Origin: Planctomycetota bacterium
GTDB lineage: Bacteria; Planctomycetota; Phycisphaerae; Sedimentisphaerales; Anaerohalosphaeraceae
Assembly (NCBI GenBank): GCA_021160785.1
Contig: JAGHBX010000504.1
Coordinates: forward strand, 1-7,659
Length of the DNA stretch: 7,659 nucleotides
Direction: 5' to 3'
Positions 5,320-7,659 of this stretch are shown one piece after another. The notes beneath the pieces were generated by a model. The model searched no databases and was not told the DNA's origin. It saw nothing but the letters and a program-made list of their open reading frames with translations. The position numbers and the translations under genes are program-made. Numbering within the stretch: the first letter of the stretch is position 1; each line of letters begins with the position of its first letter.

Positions 5320-7569
5320 ATGAAAAAGGTATTTGCAGCTTTGTTTTTTTTGGCGGTTTGTTTTCCGGCCGGCGGGGCTACGAGTGCCCGGGACCGGCTG
5401 GAGTCGTGGGCCGAGCATGTCAGGCTTAAAGAAACCTCTGATTTCAAGGATTTGAAATGGAAGTCGCTCGGTCCCAAGTCCCAGGGCGGGCGGGTCGAGA
5501 GTATCGAGTGTCCCGCGCCGGGCAGCTCGACGATTTATGTGGGGGTGGGCGCGGGCAACCTGTGGAAGAGCATCAACAACGGCACGACGTGGGAGCCGAT
5601 CTTCGAGAACGAGTCGACGTTTGCGATAGGCGACGTTTCAATCGCGCCGTCGGATTCGAATATCGTTTGGGTCGGTACGGGCGAGGTGCTGATGGCGAGA
5701 AGCTCATTTGCGGGCACGGGTGTTTTCAAGTCGGTCGATGCGGGCAGGACGTGGCGGAATATGGGGTTGACGGACAGTCATCACGCGGCGAGAGTGCTGA
5801 TCGATCCCAAGGATTCCGACACCGTTTACATCGCGTCGTTAGGACATTCGTACACGTACAACGAGCAGAGGGGCGTCTTCAAGACGGTTGACGGGGGAGA
5901 GACATGGGAGAAGGTTCTTTACATTTCCGAGAAGGTCGGCGTCGTCGAGGTGTTGATGGACCCCCAGGACAACCGGACGCTGTACGCCGTCGCCTGGCAG
6001 CGCGACAGGAAGGCGTGGAACAACGTCGAAAGCGGCGAAGGCAGCGGGATTTATAAAACGACCGATGCCGGGGCGACCTGGAAACGCCTAGAGCACGGCC
6101 TGCCGCGCGGTGAAAATGTGGGGCGCTTCGGGATCGCGATAGCGCCGTCGGATCCGAAAATCATCTATGCGCTTCTGGACAACAGGGCCATGCGTCCAGA
6201 CGGCAAGAGGCCTGTCATGGGCGAGGTGTATCGCTCGGCGAACAAGGGGCAAACATGGACGAAGATGAACGAGGATTTTTTGCCTGCTACCATCGGATAC
6301 GATTTTTGCCTGGTGCGGGTTGCGCCGGATAATCCGGACGAGATATATATCTGCGGCAACGTGCTGCTGCGTTCGACCGATGCGGGGAAGACGTACAGCA
6401 GGGTCGGCGGCAAAGTAATTCACCTCCTGCCGAACAGGGCCAAATCGGTTCATGTGGACAATCACGCCATGTGGATAGACCCGGCCAACGCCAATCGGCT
6501 GCTGTTGGGGACAGACGGGGGGTTTTATATGTCTTACGATCGCGGAGCGACGTGGATGCACTACAACAATATGCCGATAGCGGAGTTCTATGCGATCGTG
6601 CTCGATACCGACGAGCCTTATAAGATATGGGGCGGGACGCAGGATAACGGCTCGCTTTGCGGCACGAGCAAAGCCGAACTTACCGACGGGACTGAGACGT
6701 GGACGCATGTTACGGGAGGGGACAATTATTTTACGCGGGTAGATCCGACGGACGAGAACACGGTTTATTATGAGTATCAATTCGGCGGACTCCAGCGAAG
6801 GAACATGCGCCAGGGCAAGAACAAAGGCATCAGGCCCAGGGCAGGCAAGGATGAGCCCCGGCTGCGGTATAACTGGATGACGCCTTATATTATTTCGCAT
6901 CACAATCCGTTTACACTTTACTGCGGCGCCAACAAGCTGTTCAAGTCGGTTAACAGGGGCGATGACTGGCAGTGCGTAAGCGGTGATCTGACGACAAATC
7001 CGCCGCCGGAGAAACAGGGCGATGTTCCATACGGGACGATAACGACAATCAGCGAGTCGCCATCGAAACTGGGATTGCTCTATGTGGGAACCGACGACGG
7101 AAATATCCATGTAACGACCGATGACGGGGCAATCTGGACGAAGATAAGCGACGATTTGCCGGAAAAGTGGGTCAGCCGGGTGGTGGCGTCGATGCATGAT
7201 GACCAGACGGTGTATGCAACGTTGACGGGCTACCGCGAAGATGATTTTTCGACGTATGTTTTTGTATCGGGCGATTCGGGGCGAACGTGGAAATCGATAG
7301 CCGCCAATCTGCCCGCCGAGTCGGTAAACGTGATACGAGAGGATTCCGATGACGCCGATATCCTGTACATCGGGACCGATCTGGGAATATATGTTTCGCT
7401 TGACAAAGGCGGGCAGTGGCAATCGCTTTGCAGCAACCTGCCAACGACGGCGGTGTACGACATTGCTATTCATCAGTCCGATCGCGAGCTGGTCATCGGG
7501 ACGCACGGGAGAAGTGCTTTTGTGGTCGATATCAAGAGCATCTCAAAGAACAGTAAAAAAGAGAAATGA
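5320..7569 (+). CDS. Exported BNR/Asp-box beta-propeller protein (sortilin/VPS10-like)
   Basis: The product has 749 residues. It starts with a clear signal peptide (MKK, hydrophobic VFAALFFLAVCF, likely cleavage after TSA at 21-23). Eleven Asp-box motifs (S/T-x-[DN]-x-G-x-x-W and close variants) begin at residues 84, 138, 189, 247, 306, 352, 405, 543, 599, 650 and 693. Two have drifted: SANKGQTW has Asn shifted to Lys context and STDAGKTY ends in Tyr. Each box follows a strand of the IYVG / VYIASLG type, the repeat of BNR and sortilin-like propellers. The spacing suggests two propellers, with a 130-residue region lacking boxes (413-542). The protein ends soon after the family hallmark GTHGRSAFVVDI (728-739), followed by a lysine-rich tail, so the extra C-terminal domain often seen in longer homologues is absent. 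Proteins of this type are often labelled 'glycosyl hydrolase, BNR repeat', yet no sialidase FRIP motif was found; a binding role is more likely. It is probably co-transcribed with the jelly-roll gene upstream. Confidence 0.88.
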   Translation: MKKVFAALFFLAVCFPAGGATSARDRLESWAEHVRLKETSDFKDLKWKSLGPKSQGGRVESIECPAPGSSTIYVGVGAGNLWKSINNGTTWEPIFENESTFAIGDVSIAPSDSNIVWVGTGEVLMARSSFAGTGVFKSVDAGRTWRNMGLTDSHHAARVLIDPKDSDTVYIASLGHSYTYNEQRGVFKTVDGGETWEKVLYISEKVGVVEVLMDPQDNRTLYAVAWQRDRKAWNNVESGEGSGIYKTTDAGATWKRLEHGLPRGENVGRFGIAIAPSDPKIIYALLDNRAMRPDGKRPVMGEVYRSANKGQTWTKMNEDFLPATIGYDFCLVRVAPDNPDEIYICGNVLLRSTDAGKTYSRVGGKVIHLLPNRAKSVHVDNHAMWIDPANANRLLLGTDGGFYMSYDRGATWMHYNNMPIAEFYAIVLDTDEPYKIWGGTQDNGSLCGTSKAELTDGTETWTHVTGGDNYFTRVDPTDENTVYYEYQFGGLQRRNMRQGKNKGIRPRAGKDEPRLRYNWMTPYIISHHNPFTLYCGANKLFKSVNRGDDWQCVSGDLTTNPPPEKQGDVPYGTITTISESPSKLGLLYVGTDDGNIHVTTDDGAIWTKISDDLPEKWVSRVVASMHDDQTVYATLTGYREDDFSTYVFVSGDSGRTWKSIAANLPAESVNVIREDSDDADILYIGTDLGIYVSLDKGGQWQSLCSNLPTTAVYDIAIHQSDRELVIGTHGRSAFVVDIKSISKNSKKEK

Positions 7570-7575
7570 CGCGGT

Positions 7576-7611
7576 CCAGCAAGAAGCCTCAATTACAAAA
7601 GAGTGTGCTGG
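7576..7611. other. Inverted repeat between possibly convergent genes
   Basis: CCAGCA (7576-7581) can pair with TGCTGG (7606-7611) around a 24-nt loop. It sits directly after the stop of the propeller gene and directly against the possible minus-strand stop at 7612-7614. Neither strand has a T tract after the stem, so it is not a convincing intrinsic terminator. Confidence 0.2.
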
Positions 7612-7659
7612 TCAGGGGCGACGTATAACTTCATGGCCGTCGAAGTTGCCTTCTTTCAG
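7612..7659 (-). CDS. Possible C-terminal end of a convergent gene, cut by window edge
   Basis: Read on the minus strand from the right edge, 15 codons give LKEGNFDGHEVIRRP followed by TGA (7614-7612). The codons AAC, TTC, GAC and GGC match the preference of the two genes to the left, and the peptide has a natural composition. No family can be named from so little. The competing + strand reading, ATG 7633 (MAVEVAFFQ, open to the edge), has no Shine-Dalgarno at a good distance. Chance cannot be excluded for either. Confidence 0.25.
   Translation of the reverse strand: MKEGNFDGHEVIRRP

Noticed and set aside
5350..5361. Lipoprotein signal (LAVC, residues 11-14) in the propeller protein
   Set aside because: The residue before Cys is Val rather than Gly/Ala/Ser, and the hydrophobic core before it is short. 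A standard signal peptidase I site at TSA fits better.
6088..7506. Long open frame on the minus strand (472 codons) inside the propeller gene
   Set aside because: It lies wholly opposite a gene with a signal peptide and regular Asp boxes. Its product is an Arg/Ile/Val-rich string without domains and there is no ribosome binding site, as expected for an antisense shadow.
5320..7569. Sialidase or other glycoside hydrolase activity for the propeller protein
   Set aside because: Asp boxes are structural. No FRIP-type arginine motif or catalytic Tyr/Glu arrangement could be identified, so only a propeller fold is claimed.

Overview
The window looks like a piece of a planctomycete chromosome, most likely from the anaerobic Phycisphaerae/Sedimentisphaerales side of the phylum. 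This is inferred from protein style, because the window holds no rRNA or other marker. The clues are tandem modules of the 'NPSPAD ... DLSW ... SHDVYFGT ... YYWAVDEHDSG ... LWSFTT' type, very large secreted multi-domain proteins, and a BNR/sortilin-like propeller protein beside a jelly-roll protein. All convincing genes lie on the + strand.

Layout. Positions 1-3215 are the 3' part of a large secreted mosaic protein. The reading frame is open through the left edge, so the N-terminus is missing. It carries two near-identical Fn3-like repeats, two jelly-roll modules, two Ig/Fn3 modules, two cadherin-like (VCBS-type) repeats and a C-terminal Ig-like module. Positions 3216-3773 hold no convincing protein gene. 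That gap contains a cluster of short inverted repeats, an extended -10 promoter candidate and a clear intrinsic terminator at 3601-3634, so a small RNA is possible. Positions 3774-4178 encode a small DUF4190-like membrane protein in AT-richer DNA. A short membrane-type frame interrupted by TGA follows at 4202-4285. Positions 4320-5294 and 5320-7569 encode two exported proteins 25 nt apart, each with a signal peptide and a good Shine-Dalgarno. The first is a jelly-roll (ConA-like, polysaccharide-lyase-like) protein and the second an 11-Asp-box beta-propeller protein. They probably form an operon. The last 48 nt may hold the 3' end of a convergent minus-strand gene.

How the genes work together. 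The three large products are all predicted to act outside the cytoplasm and to be built from beta-sandwich or beta-propeller modules associated with glycan or protein binding. A role at the cell surface or in polysaccharide handling is the sensible inference, but no catalytic site could be assigned in any of them. There is no CRISPR array, transposase, integrase, tRNA or rRNA. The least explained part is the palindrome-rich intergenic block at 3376-3647.
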